From Paracoccus alkenifer (lineage in GTDB: Bacteria > Pseudomonadota > Alphaproteobacteria > Rhodobacterales > Rhodobacteraceae), in contig NZ_FNXG01000002.1 of assembly GCF_900108405.1 (NCBI RefSeq), forward strand, positions 1 to 64,000: a DNA stretch of 64,000 nt, in the 5' to 3' direction. Numbering within the stretch: position 1 is the first letter of the stretch; every line of letters begins with the position of its first letter. Of this stretch, positions 35,566 through 43,633 are shown piece after piece. Below the pieces are notes generated by a model. The model made no database searches, was not told the origin of the DNA, and saw only the letters and a program-made list of their open reading frames with translations. Both the position numbers and the translations under genes were made by a program.

Positions 35566-36408
35566 TCAGAACTTCACTTCTGGCGGCAGTTCAGCGATAT
35601 CGACCCCGGCAGCCTCAAAGGCTTTCATGAAGATCTCGGTCACTGCACCCGAGGCGCGCTTTTCCTCGGCCCAGACGGCCAGCCACTCGGCCAGCTGGTC
35701 GGCGTCTTTCAGGATACCTGCCGAAGACCCCATCGACTTGAGCGGTTCAGGCACGGTGATCTGACCGAATGCGTCGGGCGCCGCCGCACGGACGTTGACG
35801 CAGCGCAGGATGTCCGCGCCCATGACATCGGCACGGCCCGACTGCACCGCCAACGTCACCTCGGCATATTCCCCAAGGCTGATATGGGTGGCATTCGGCG
35901 CGCCCTCCTTGAAGGCGGTCTCGACGCTGGTGCCGGTCACCGTCGCGATCCGCACCGCGGGATCGTTCAGGCTTTCCCAGGTCGCGCCTTCGGTGAAGGA
36001 CTTCGAGTTCACCCCGCAGAACGCCAGATCATACATCGGCCCGATCATCGACAGGGCTTTCTTGCGTTCCTCGGTCGCGCTCATCCCCGGCCAGAGGTCG
36101 ATCTTGCTGGCCTGCAGGTCCAGCACGATGGTCTTCCAGCTGGTCTCGCGGAACTCGGGGACGATTTCCTTGCCCATCTCGGTGGACAGATCGGCGGCGA
36201 TCGCGCGGCAAAGCTCGATCTCGTAGCCTTCCCATTGGCCGCTCTCGCGATCGTGCCACGAGCCGATCTTGTCGTTGGGGATGGCGCCGCAGACGATCTT
36301 TCCGCGCTCGGCGATGCGGTCCCAGACCGCATCCGCCTGCGCCGCGGAACCGACCGCCGCGAATGCCATCGCAACGGTCAGGGCCGAATATTTACCCATG
36401 GGTTTCAT
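35566..36408 (-). CDS. Amino-acid ABC transporter substrate-binding protein
   Basis: A 280-residue family 3 periplasmic binding protein. The signal peptide is MKPMGKYSALTVAMAFAAVG with cleavage near SAAQA. GKIVCGAIPNDKIGSWHDRE and GYEIELCRAIAADL follow, as in GlnH- and HisJ-like proteins. The ligand-binding arginine/aspartate region around QSGRADVMGAD is present. It heads the ABC part of the operon and lies just downstream of the DapA-like gene. Confidence 0.9.
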   Translation of the reverse strand: MKPMGKYSALTVAMAFAAVGSAAQADAVWDRIAERGKIVCGAIPNDKIGSWHDRESGQWEGYEIELCRAIAADLSTEMGKEIVPEFRETSWKTIVLDLQASKIDLWPGMSATEERKKALSMIGPMYDLAFCGVNSKSFTEGATWESLNDPAVRIATVTGTSVETAFKEGAPNATHISLGEYAEVTLAVQSGRADVMGADILRCVNVRAAAPDAFGQITVPEPLKSMGSSAGILKDADQLAEWLAVWAEEKRASGAVTEIFMKAFEAAGVDIAELPPEVKF

Positions 36409-36450
36409 GTTTTCCTCCTCCTCGTTGGCTGTCTTGTGTCTTTATCGGCT

Positions 36451-37365
36451 TCAGGCTTGCGGAAGCTCGATCCCGGCGCGTGCGTAGATCGCCCTTACCT
36501 CCTTGCCGATCTCGGCGATCTTGGCGTCGTCGCCCATGATGTGGGGCGCGCGCACGGCACCGCCCGGCCGGCCCAGCGCGGCCATGGCGCATTTCACGAA
36601 TGAAAAATTGGCCAGTCCCGAGCGGCCCAGCAAGTGATACATCTCGTCGATCACCCGCTGGTTTTTCGCAGCTTCGGCGGCATCCCCGGCGCGAATTGCG
36701 TTGTAGTAATCGACGACCTGGCGTCCGACGACGTTCGAGATGGTCGAGACGATCCCCGCGCCCCCGCGCGACATGATCGCTGCGCCGTAAGGTTCCAGCC
36801 CGGCAAAGATTGCCAGCCGGTCGCGGGTGGCATAGCAAAGCTCGGCCACCGCATAAAGATCGCGGGCGCTTTCCTTGTAGGCGGCAACCCCTGGAATCGC
36901 GGTCAGTTTTTCAGTCAGCCCGGTCGGCAGGGCGACACCCACGCGGGCAGGGTTATTATAGACCATGATCGGCAGGCCGATGGCGGCGATTTCCTCGAAC
37001 ACCTTCACGATCTCGGCCGGCGTCGGCAGGCAATAGACCGGCGGCAGCACCATCACCCCGTCATAGCCGATGTCCTTGGCCACGCGGGTCAGGTGCAGGG
37101 TCTCGGCATGGTTGGTGCTGGAAGTGCCGGCGATCAGGGTGCCGCGTCCCGCCACCACTGCATGGACGCCGCGAAACAGCTCTTCGCGCTCTTCCAGCGA
37201 CATCGAGTAATATTCGCCGGTGCTGCCGCCGACGATGAAACCGTGGACGCCTTCGCTCAAAAGCAACTCGACCAGTGCGGCCTGCTGGGCCTTGTCGATC
37301 TTGCCTTCAGAGGTGAACGGGGTTGCCAGCGCGGGGAACACCCCAGTCCACTTTGCCTTGGTCAT
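36451..37365 (-). CDS. DapA-family lyase/deaminase, possibly pyrroline-4-hydroxy-2-carboxylate deaminase
   Basis: A 304-residue TIM-barrel protein of the dihydrodipicolinate synthase/N-acetylneuraminate lyase family. The Schiff-base lysine is in AAYKESARDLYAV (about 167), the catalytic tyrosine in PIMVYNNPARVG (about 138) and the pyruvate-site motif is GGSTGEYYSMS (about 46-56). In hydroxyproline pathways a DapA-family member (HypD/LhpC) converts pyrroline-4-hydroxy-2-carboxylate to 2-oxoglutarate semialdehyde. The HcnABC-like dehydrogenase and aldehyde dehydrogenase of the divergent operon supply the preceding and following steps. AGGAG stands before the ATG. Other aldolase roles remain possible. 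Confidence 0.8.
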   Translation of the reverse strand: MTKAKWTGVFPALATPFTSEGKIDKAQQAALVELLLSEGVHGFIVGGSTGEYYSMSLEEREELFRGVHAVVAGRGTLIAGTSSTNHAETLHLTRVAKDIGYDGVMVLPPVYCLPTPAEIVKVFEEIAAIGLPIMVYNNPARVGVALPTGLTEKLTAIPGVAAYKESARDLYAVAELCYATRDRLAIFAGLEPYGAAIMSRGGAGIVSTISNVVGRQVVDYYNAIRAGDAAEAAKNQRVIDEMYHLLGRSGLANFSFVKCAMAALGRPGGAVRAPHIMGDDAKIAEIGKEVRAIYARAGIELPQA

Positions 37366-37441
37366 CCTATTGCTCCTTGACTGCTTGGATATTTGATATA
37401 TCGTATTCGATGTGTGGTATTACCTGTCAAGGGGCATTAAC
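37366..37441. promoter_or_regulatory. Divergent promoter region with two short palindromes
   Basis: This 76-bp region separates the DapA-like and GntR genes. It is AT-rich and contains GATATATC (37395-37402) and GGTATTACC (37416-37424), both palindromic and 13 bp apart. FCD-type GntR regulators usually bind short palindromes in such divergent promoters, so these are candidate operators for both arms. Confidence 0.45.
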
Positions 37442-38134
37442 GTGTTGACCCAAGAAAATTCACCCAAATACGAAACTGCGCAGCGAGGGGACACGCTGGC
37501 GCAGCAGGTAAGCCGGCAGCTTTCCTCGGCCATCCTGTCGGGGATGTTCGCACCCCTGGACCGGCTCAACATCCGCCGTCTGGCCGACGAGATGGGGGTT
37601 TCCGCTACCCCCGCGCGCGAGGCGATCCTGCGTCTGATTTCCGACGAAGTGCTTCAGATCAACAACAAGGGCGCCATCATCGTGCCCGAGCGGACAGCCC
37701 CCGAAATCGCTGAAATCTTCAGCATCCGCCGGATGCTCGAGGGGCAGATGGCGGCCAGCGCCGCCGCCGCGCTGACGGACGATGATATCGCATTCCTCGA
37801 AGCCACCCAGGCAGAATTCCTGCGCAGCTTGGCTGACGCTGATTTCAAGGAGGTGCTGCGCTATAATTCGCTGTTCCACTTTCGCATCTACGAACGTGCC
37901 GGGCAGCCCATTGGCCTACGCATCGTCGAATCGCTGTGGCTGCGAATCGGGCCGACACTGCGGCACATGTATCCGTATCTTCAACGAAATCGCGGTAACC
38001 ACCGTGGTCATGAGAACGTGATCGACGCCGCCCGCCACCGAGACCCCGAGGCATTGCGTCATGCGATTCTTGCCGATCTCGACGCGTCCGAGACTGCACT
38101 GAAGCGCTATATCGCCAACCCCAACGGCGCCTGA
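37442..38134 (+). CDS. GntR-family regulator with FCD ligand domain
   Basis: A 230-residue regulator. The wHTH spans about residues 18-75 (LAQQVSRQLSSAILSGMF, IRRLADEMGVSATPAREAIL). An all-helical FCD domain (about 85-220) contains the metal/ligand histidines in YNSLFHFRIYERAG and GHENVIDAARHRD. GTG 37442 is preceded by AAGGGG and gives the normal N-terminus. As first gene of the catabolic plus-strand operon and divergent from the DapA-like gene, it is the obvious local regulator, probably a repressor relieved by a pathway intermediate. Confidence 0.88.
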   Translation: MLTQENSPKYETAQRGDTLAQQVSRQLSSAILSGMFAPLDRLNIRRLADEMGVSATPAREAILRLISDEVLQINNKGAIIVPERTAPEIAEIFSIRRMLEGQMAASAAAALTDDDIAFLEATQAEFLRSLADADFKEVLRYNSLFHFRIYERAGQPIGLRIVESLWLRIGPTLRHMYPYLQRNRGNHRGHENVIDAARHRDPEALRHAILADLDASETALKRYIANPNGA

Positions 38135-38167
38135 CCGGCCATCCCGGCCGATCCTGGGCGAAACGAA

Positions 38168-39313
38168 GTGAGCCTCATGAACACCGCAAAAGCCAGAACC
38201 GCCGCCGGGCAGGCTGACACGATCATCGTCGGGGGCGGCATCTTCGGGCTGTTCTGCGCCATGACCCTGGCCGAGGCGGGAAAATCCGTCATCCTGCTGG
38301 ACAAGGGACGTATTTGGGCCGAGGCATCGGCGGTCAATGCCGGATCGCTGGGCGTGCAGAACAAGCTGCCGGCGCTGATTCCCTATACGCTGTGGTCGTG
38401 GGACATCTGGAACACGCTTTCCGATCGGTTGGGGGCCGATCTGGGGCTGCGCCGCAACGGCGGCTACAAGATCGCCATGACCGAGGATGAGGCCGCGCGG
38501 CTAGGCCGGGTCGTGTCCGAACAGATCGACTACGGGCTTGACGCGCAGCGCCTGTCGCCGGCCGCGTTGCGGGCGCAGGCGCCGTGGATCGCCCCCGACT
38601 GCATGGCGGCCACATGGTCGCCGCAGGACGGCTACGCAAGCCCGACACGGGTCGGGCCGGCACTGCGGCGCAAGGTTGAAAGCCTGGGCGTCCGGATCGT
38701 GGAAGGTGCGGCGGTCGCCGCTGTGGAAAACGGCCCTGACATTCGCGTCCTGACCACCGCCGGGGACTTCCACGGCACCGAACTGGCCATTACCGCCGGC
38801 GCCTGGTCGGCGACTATCGCGGCAATGCTGGGGGTCAAGATCCCGATCAGCCTCGATGTGAACATGGTTTCCGTGACCGAGCCCGCGCGCCCGACCATCG
38901 AGTGCATCGTGACCCATGCCCGCGGCATCCTGACGCTCAAGCAGGTGGCCAATGGCAGTTGCCTGATCGGGGGCGGCTGGCAGGGGATTGGAAGCATCGG
39001 CGACAGCCGCAAGGATATCGACCACGACCAATTGGTCCACAATCTGCGGCTGGCAATGCGGGTGATTCCGGGGCTCGCCCCGCTCAACATCCTGCGTAGC
39101 TGGGCGGGGTATGAGGGCGTGACCCCCGACAGCTACCCCTATCTCGGCCGGCTGCCTGGGCACGATAACGTCTATCTGGCCGCCTGCGCACGCGGCGGCT
39201 TCACTCTCGGCCCGCTGATGGGCACGCTTCTGGGCGAGTTGATCCTGACGGATCGTCCCTCGCGCCCGATCACGATCTTCGATCCAGCGAGATTTTCCAA
39301 TGCCGCAGCCTAA
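38168..39313 (+). CDS. FAD-dependent D-amino-acid oxidase-family subunit (HcnC/DadA-like)
   Basis: A 381-residue DAO-superfamily flavoprotein: N-terminal dinucleotide fold TIIVGGGIFGLFCAMTLAEA, C-terminal AGYEGVTPDSYPYLGRLPG and LAACARGGFTLGPLMG. It begins at GTG 38168 (alternative ATG 38177). It overlaps by 14 bp the next gene, a 2Fe-2S protein, and is followed by an HcnB-like flavoprotein. The three together match heteromeric dehydrogenases that oxidise cis-4-hydroxy-D-proline, octopine/nopaline or glycine (cyanogenic). Given the DapA-like and aldehyde dehydrogenase genes, D-hydroxyproline is the best guess. Confidence 0.85.
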   Translation: MSLMNTAKARTAAGQADTIIVGGGIFGLFCAMTLAEAGKSVILLDKGRIWAEASAVNAGSLGVQNKLPALIPYTLWSWDIWNTLSDRLGADLGLRRNGGYKIAMTEDEAARLGRVVSEQIDYGLDAQRLSPAALRAQAPWIAPDCMAATWSPQDGYASPTRVGPALRRKVESLGVRIVEGAAVAAVENGPDIRVLTTAGDFHGTELAITAGAWSATIAAMLGVKIPISLDVNMVSVTEPARPTIECIVTHARGILTLKQVANGSCLIGGGWQGIGSIGDSRKDIDHDQLVHNLRLAMRVIPGLAPLNILRSWAGYEGVTPDSYPYLGRLPGHDNVYLAACARGGFTLGPLMGTLLGELILTDRPSRPITIFDPARFSNAAA

Positions 39314-39602
39314 AATGCGCTTTATTCCCGGTGTCGTCCCCAACGCGGGAACGCTCAGTTTCAGCTTCGAGGGCAACGAGATCCCCGCCCGCCCCGGCGA
39401 AACCGTCGCCTCGGCCCTGATGCGGGCGGGGGTGCCGGTCCTGCGCCGCACAAGGATCGAGAACCAGCCCCGCGGCTATTTCTGCGGCATGGGCATCTGC
39501 TGGGAATGCGCGGTGTTTGTCGAAGGCACTGGCGTCGTGCGCAGCTGTGGCGAGCCGGCTCGCCCCGGCATGGTCGTCCGTCTTGCCGAGGCCGAGGTCT
39601 GA
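39300..39602 (+). CDS. 2Fe-2S ferredoxin-like subunit (HcnA/SoxX-like)
   Basis: A 100-residue protein with a plant-type 2Fe-2S cluster signature: four cysteines in FCGMGICWEC followed 14 residues later by SC in VVRSCGEPA. ISs of this size are the alpha subunits of HcnABC- and OoxA-type dehydrogenases, passing electrons between flavins. The gene overlaps both the DAO-like gene upstream and sits one base before the HcnB-like gene, so the three are certainly co-expressed. Confidence 0.87.
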   Translation: MPQPKMRFIPGVVPNAGTLSFSFEGNEIPARPGETVASALMRAGVPVLRRTRIENQPRGYFCGMGICWECAVFVEGTGVVRSCGEPARPGMVVRLAEAEV

Positions 39603-39603
39603 G

Positions 39604-41049
39604 ATGGCGAACCCGGTTTTCACCCCCACCAACGCCAACTCCGACGCCCCCGTCATCGTCATCGGGGCCGGCCCCGCGGGTCTGGCCTGCGCCCAGGAAC
39701 TCGTGGCCGGAAACCGCCGCGTCGTGTTGATCGACGACAACATCCAGCCGGGCGGACAGTATTTCCGCCAGCTGCCCCCCGGTTATTCGACCGCGCCGCG
39801 CGCAAGGCTGATGCGGGACAAGGCCCGCTATGACGATCTGGCCCGGGTGCTGGACAGCCCGCTGCTTACACATCTGCCCCGCACTACTGCATGGTCCTTT
39901 CCCCAGCCCGGCACCGTGGCCCATGCCGGCCCCCTAGGCAGCGGCCGCATCGCCGGCTCTGCCGTGGTCATCGCCACCGGCGCGCAGGAACGGTCCATGC
40001 CGTTTCCGGGCTGGACGCTGCCCGGGGTGATCTCGGCGGGCGGTTGCCTCAACCTTGCCAAGGCGCACGGGCTGGTTCCCGAAGGGCGCGTGGTCGTGGC
40101 GGGGAACGGGCCGCTGGTGCTGGTCGCCGCCGCGACTATGGCCGCAGCCGGCGCCCGGGTCACGACCGTGGCCGAGGCTCAACAATCCCGCAGGCTGGCC
40201 GGCGCCGCGCTGTCGGGGGTAGTCGCCGCGCCCGGCATTCTTGCGAAAGCCGCGCAGTATCGCGCCCAGATCCTGCGCGCGGGTGCCGCCTGGAAAACCG
40301 GCTGGATGGTCAGCCGCGCCCATGGCGACGAGACGCTGCGCGAGGTCTCGATCGCGCCGGTCGGCCCTGACGGCCGCCCGGACCTGACGCGAGAACGGAC
40401 GATTCCGGCCGATCTGCTGGTGCTGGGCTACGGGCTGATGCCCGGGTCTGATGCAGCCCGCCTGCTGGGCTGCCGGATGGAACTGCGCCCCGACCTTGGC
40501 GGGCTGGTCCCCGTCCGCGGACCGGACCTGCAAACCAGCACCGCCGGCGTCTATGCGGTCGGCGACGGCGCCGGCATCGGCGGGGTCGAGGTGGCATTGA
40601 TCGAGGGGCGGCTGGCCGCCCACGCGATCCTCGGCACCCCCGCCCCCAAGCAGCTGGCGCATCGCTATCGCACGCTCGACCGGTTCCGCCGCGCGCTGAA
40701 CAGCGCCTATGTCCTGCCCACGCCCCTGCGTGCAGCCGACGACGACACGATCATCTGCCGCTGCGAGGAATTGCGCCTGCGCGACCTCAAGGCCGACGGC
40801 AATGCGGCCTCGGGCAGTCTCAACACGCTGAAAACCTCCAGCCGGCTGGGCATGGGGCGCTGCCAGGGCCGCAATTGCCTGCATACGGCGGCGGGGCTGC
40901 TGGGGCTGTCGCCCGAAACCATGGTCGAGACCATGCCTCGGTTCCGTCCGCCGCTGCGCCCGGTGCCGCTGGCGCGGCTGGCGGCGGATCGCGACGCCGG
41001 ACCTGCCCGCGAACCCGACGAAATCATTCTTTCAGAAGCCAAGGACTGA
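39604..41049 (+). CDS. FAD/NAD(P)-binding and BFD-like 2Fe-2S subunit (HcnB/OoxA-like)
   Basis: A 481-residue subunit. The FAD-binding motif is VIGAGPAGLACAQELVAG near residue 18, and a second nucleotide fold follows at GRVVVAGNGPLVLVAAATMA (about 161). The C-terminal BFD-like iron-sulfur domain has IICRCEELRLRDL and GMGRCQGRNCLHTAAGLLG. This is the standard HcnB/OoxA layout. It works with the two upstream subunits as a membrane-linked dehydrogenase. ATG 39604 follows the previous stop by one base; an in-frame upstream extension would lie inside the 2Fe-2S gene. Confidence 0.87.
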   Translation: MANPVFTPTNANSDAPVIVIGAGPAGLACAQELVAGNRRVVLIDDNIQPGGQYFRQLPPGYSTAPRARLMRDKARYDDLARVLDSPLLTHLPRTTAWSFPQPGTVAHAGPLGSGRIAGSAVVIATGAQERSMPFPGWTLPGVISAGGCLNLAKAHGLVPEGRVVVAGNGPLVLVAAATMAAAGARVTTVAEAQQSRRLAGAALSGVVAAPGILAKAAQYRAQILRAGAAWKTGWMVSRAHGDETLREVSIAPVGPDGRPDLTRERTIPADLLVLGYGLMPGSDAARLLGCRMELRPDLGGLVPVRGPDLQTSTAGVYAVGDGAGIGGVEVALIEGRLAAHAILGTPAPKQLAHRYRTLDRFRRALNSAYVLPTPLRAADDDTIICRCEELRLRDLKADGNAASGSLNTLKTSSRLGMGRCQGRNCLHTAAGLLGLSPETMVETMPRFRPPLRPVPLARLAADRDAGPAREPDEIILSEAKD

Positions 41050-41052
41050 CCG

Positions 41053-42507
41053 ATGACCTACCAAAGCGAAATCCACAGCATCGATCTCGACCCCTATATC
41101 GACGGTCAGCGCCGCAAGATCACGGGCGAGACCTTTCCCACCTATGATCCCGCCAGCGGCACCGTGTTGCACGAGGTGCCGGTCGCCGATGCGTCCGTGG
41201 TGGGCGAGGCGGTCGAGACCGCGGCCCGCGCGCTCAAGGGCAGTTGGGCCGCCATCACCCCGGCCGAACGCAGCCGGATGCTGTTCCGGGTTGCGCAGGA
41301 AATCCGCAACGACGCCGAGCGCCTGTCCATCGTCGAATCGCTCGACGCCGGCAAACCCCTGCGCGAGGCGCGGGGCGACATCGAGACCTCGGCCCGCTAC
41401 TTTGAATACTACGCCGGCATCGCCGACAAGATGCAGGGCGACACCATCCCGCTGGGCCCGGATTTCATCTCGTTCACCCTGCACGAGCCGATCGGCGCCA
41501 CCGCCCATATCATCCCGTGGAATTTCCCGCTGGTGACCACCGCCCGCGGCCTTGCCCCGGCGCTGGCCGCAGGCGCGACCGCCGTCATCAAGCCGGCCGA
41601 ACAGACCCCGCTGACCGCGCTGATGCTGCCGGAATACCTGGAACGCGCGGGCGTGCCCGCCGGGGTGGTGAACGTGGTCTGCGGTCCCGGCGCCGTCACC
41701 GGCGCGCCGCTGGTCGCGCATGACAAGATCGCGCATGTGACCTTTACCGGTTCGGTTGCGACGGGCAAGGCGGTGCTGGCCTCGGCCGCTAGCCATGTCG
41801 CATCGACCACGATGGAGCTGGGCGGCAAGTCGCCGGTGGTGGTTCTGGCCGATGCAGACATGGACGCCGCGCTGGACGGGGTGATGAAGGCCATCTTCAC
41901 CAACGCCGGGCAGGTGTGCTCGGCCGGATCGCGCCTGGTGATCGAGCGCGGCTGCGCCGATGCCTTCCTCGACCGGCTGGTCGCGCGCATCAAGACGCTG
42001 GGCTTCGGCCGCGGTCTGGACAACCCCGACATCGGCCCCGTCGTCTCGCACCAGCAGCTGCTCAAGATCGAGGGCATCGTCAAGGCGTCGGTCGGCGCAG
42101 GGGCGCAGCTGCTGGTCGGCGGCTCGATCGCCCACCCCGAAGGGCTGGGCGGCTGGTTCTTTGAGCCCACGGTGCTGCTCGCTTCGGACCCGGCGACGCT
42201 GGCCGTGCAAGAGGAAATCTTCGGCCCGGTTCTGACCGTGCAGATCGCGGATGATTTCGACCACGCCTGCGCGCTGGCGGAATGCACGGATTTCGGGCTG
42301 GTGGCCGGGATCTACACCAGCGACATCTCCAAGGCCCTGCGCTTTGCCCGCATTGCATCGGGCGGGCAGGTCTTCATCAACCAGTATTTTGCCGGTGGCG
42401 TGGAAACCCCGTTCGGGGGCGTCAAAAACAGCGGCTTCGGCCGTGAAAAGGGGCTCGAGGGGCTGAAGTCCTATTATACCGTCAAAACGGTCACCGCCCG
42501 CATCTGA
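41053..42507 (+). CDS. Aldehyde dehydrogenase, probable 2-oxoglutarate-semialdehyde type
   Basis: A 484-residue NAD(P)-dependent aldehyde dehydrogenase. The catalytic Cys is in TNAGQVCSAGSRLVIE (about 285), the general-base Glu in TTMELGGKSPVVVL (about 254), and the nucleotide-binding stretch is HIIPWNFPLVTTARGLAPAL. In the inferred hydroxyproline route the last step is oxidation of 2-oxoglutarate semialdehyde to 2-oxoglutarate. Betaine aldehyde and other semialdehydes cannot be excluded. It follows the HcnB-like gene by 3 bp and ends the operon. Confidence 0.88.
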   Translation: MTYQSEIHSIDLDPYIDGQRRKITGETFPTYDPASGTVLHEVPVADASVVGEAVETAARALKGSWAAITPAERSRMLFRVAQEIRNDAERLSIVESLDAGKPLREARGDIETSARYFEYYAGIADKMQGDTIPLGPDFISFTLHEPIGATAHIIPWNFPLVTTARGLAPALAAGATAVIKPAEQTPLTALMLPEYLERAGVPAGVVNVVCGPGAVTGAPLVAHDKIAHVTFTGSVATGKAVLASAASHVASTTMELGGKSPVVVLADADMDAALDGVMKAIFTNAGQVCSAGSRLVIERGCADAFLDRLVARIKTLGFGRGLDNPDIGPVVSHQQLLKIEGIVKASVGAGAQLLVGGSIAHPEGLGGWFFEPTVLLASDPATLAVQEEIFGPVLTVQIADDFDHACALAECTDFGLVAGIYTSDISKALRFARIASGGQVFINQYFAGGVETPFGGVKNSGFGREKGLEGLKSYYTVKTVTARI

Positions 42508-43633
42508 TCCCGAAAGAAAGACCTGACCCCAGCGTGTGGGGCGATCGGAATGGAGTTGCGCTTCCGGAACTATTGCCAAGATTTTTACTCTGGAAGCTAT
42601 CTTGGCAATCTCGCCTGACGCCTGAGCGCGGAAGAACGGAGCCTCGATCTCACGAGCTCTATCAAACGCGTCTGTCGTCCGCCCTGCTTCTGCATGGGTT
42701 ACGGCGTCGGTGACCGTCCATGACAGCATGATCGCGCCCTATACCCACAGCATGGAGATACAGGCGGTCATGCGATATGCGGCCGCCGACGTGGCAAGGC
42801 GAGAGTTGCCGGTGGTGGCTGAACCCCGCGGGCTGGACGAATGGCAAGGCGAGCCACGTTACGTTCAGCAGGACTTCCAGTGGTGGAGGAAAACAGAACG
42901 AAGCGAAGCGTATCTGGCGAGACTCGCAGCCTGAGAAACGGAGACAGGAAGGGAGGTTGTCCCTTACAGACTGACCGGGCGAGAAGAGTGAGTGTAGGAT
43001 TTACCAGCCCTCCAACCAACATTCTTCTCCCTCCGTCCCGCTTTCCCCATGCTTGCACATATCAACTTATTGAATATGAAAAAGAAATTTTGGCGTGCAG
43101 GAGCGCAAAGAAGGGGAGCGACTGGCAGGCTGTCTCGGGTGACCTTTTGAGGTGGCGGAGTGAGGTGGAGCATCCGGGAGGATGCGGCGGCAATGTTCGC
43201 ACAGGCGGGCTTCAGTCTACAGACAGGGCTGTTTGACGTAAAAAGGCGCCTTGGTGAGGCGACCTTGGTTTCGGGTATGATCAGACCCGCCGAGGTGGGA
43301 GGCCTTAGAAAAAAGGCGAAGACCGGCTCATCCCGACAGGGCCGGGCGCTTACACTACCCGGCAAGCTGGTTCCCTTGTTAGCGCCGGGTCAGCGGCTTT
43401 CGACAGCACTGCCCGGCTTTTCGTGTGGATTTTGTCACAGCTCTGAGGCGAGAGAGAGCGCACAGGTTGAATAGAGACCTTCGGCGCTTCACAGGCAAGT
43501 GAGACGGTTGGGCGCTTGTTGGGAAGTTGTTCGCTTGTGCAGCACGGCTCCGACCAGATTTTCGGCAGATGGCGGTCGCTGCGAACGTGACCACCACGGG
43601 ATTCGCCGAGTTGGGAACGGGAGACGCGGTGTT
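42508..43633. other. Long non-coding stretch with mobile-element debris and leader of the giant gene
   Basis: Over 1.1 kb without a supportable gene. The left part (42508-42930) contains two short related passages sharing GGCAAGGCGAG and a GTGGTGG tail. The AT-richer middle (43010-43090) separates it from a region at 43116-43390 rich in small hairpins such as CATCCGGGAGGATG. The end of that region (43357-43386) matches 57006-57035 next to an IS6-family relic, so it is probably an insertion-sequence terminus. The last 240 bp should hold the promoter of the giant gene; I see no clear -35/-10 pair. Confidence 0.45.
43357..43386. repeat. 30-bp repeat, copy A (probable IS terminus)
   Basis: Matches 57006-57035 at 26 of 30 positions in the same orientation. 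Key shared part is ACCCGGCAAGCT followed by TCCCTTG and AGCGCC. The other copy lies beside an IS6-family transposase relic. Confidence 0.55.

Noticed and set aside
42710..42934. Small plus-strand frame of 74 codons after the aldehyde dehydrogenase gene
   Set aside because: No ribosome site or family resemblance, and it lies in a stretch of repeats and mobile-element debris.
43116..43400. Possible structured RNA (RNase P-like appearance)
   Set aside because: Only short hairpins; none of the conserved RNase P motifs is present, and its end matches an IS-like terminus elsewhere in the window.
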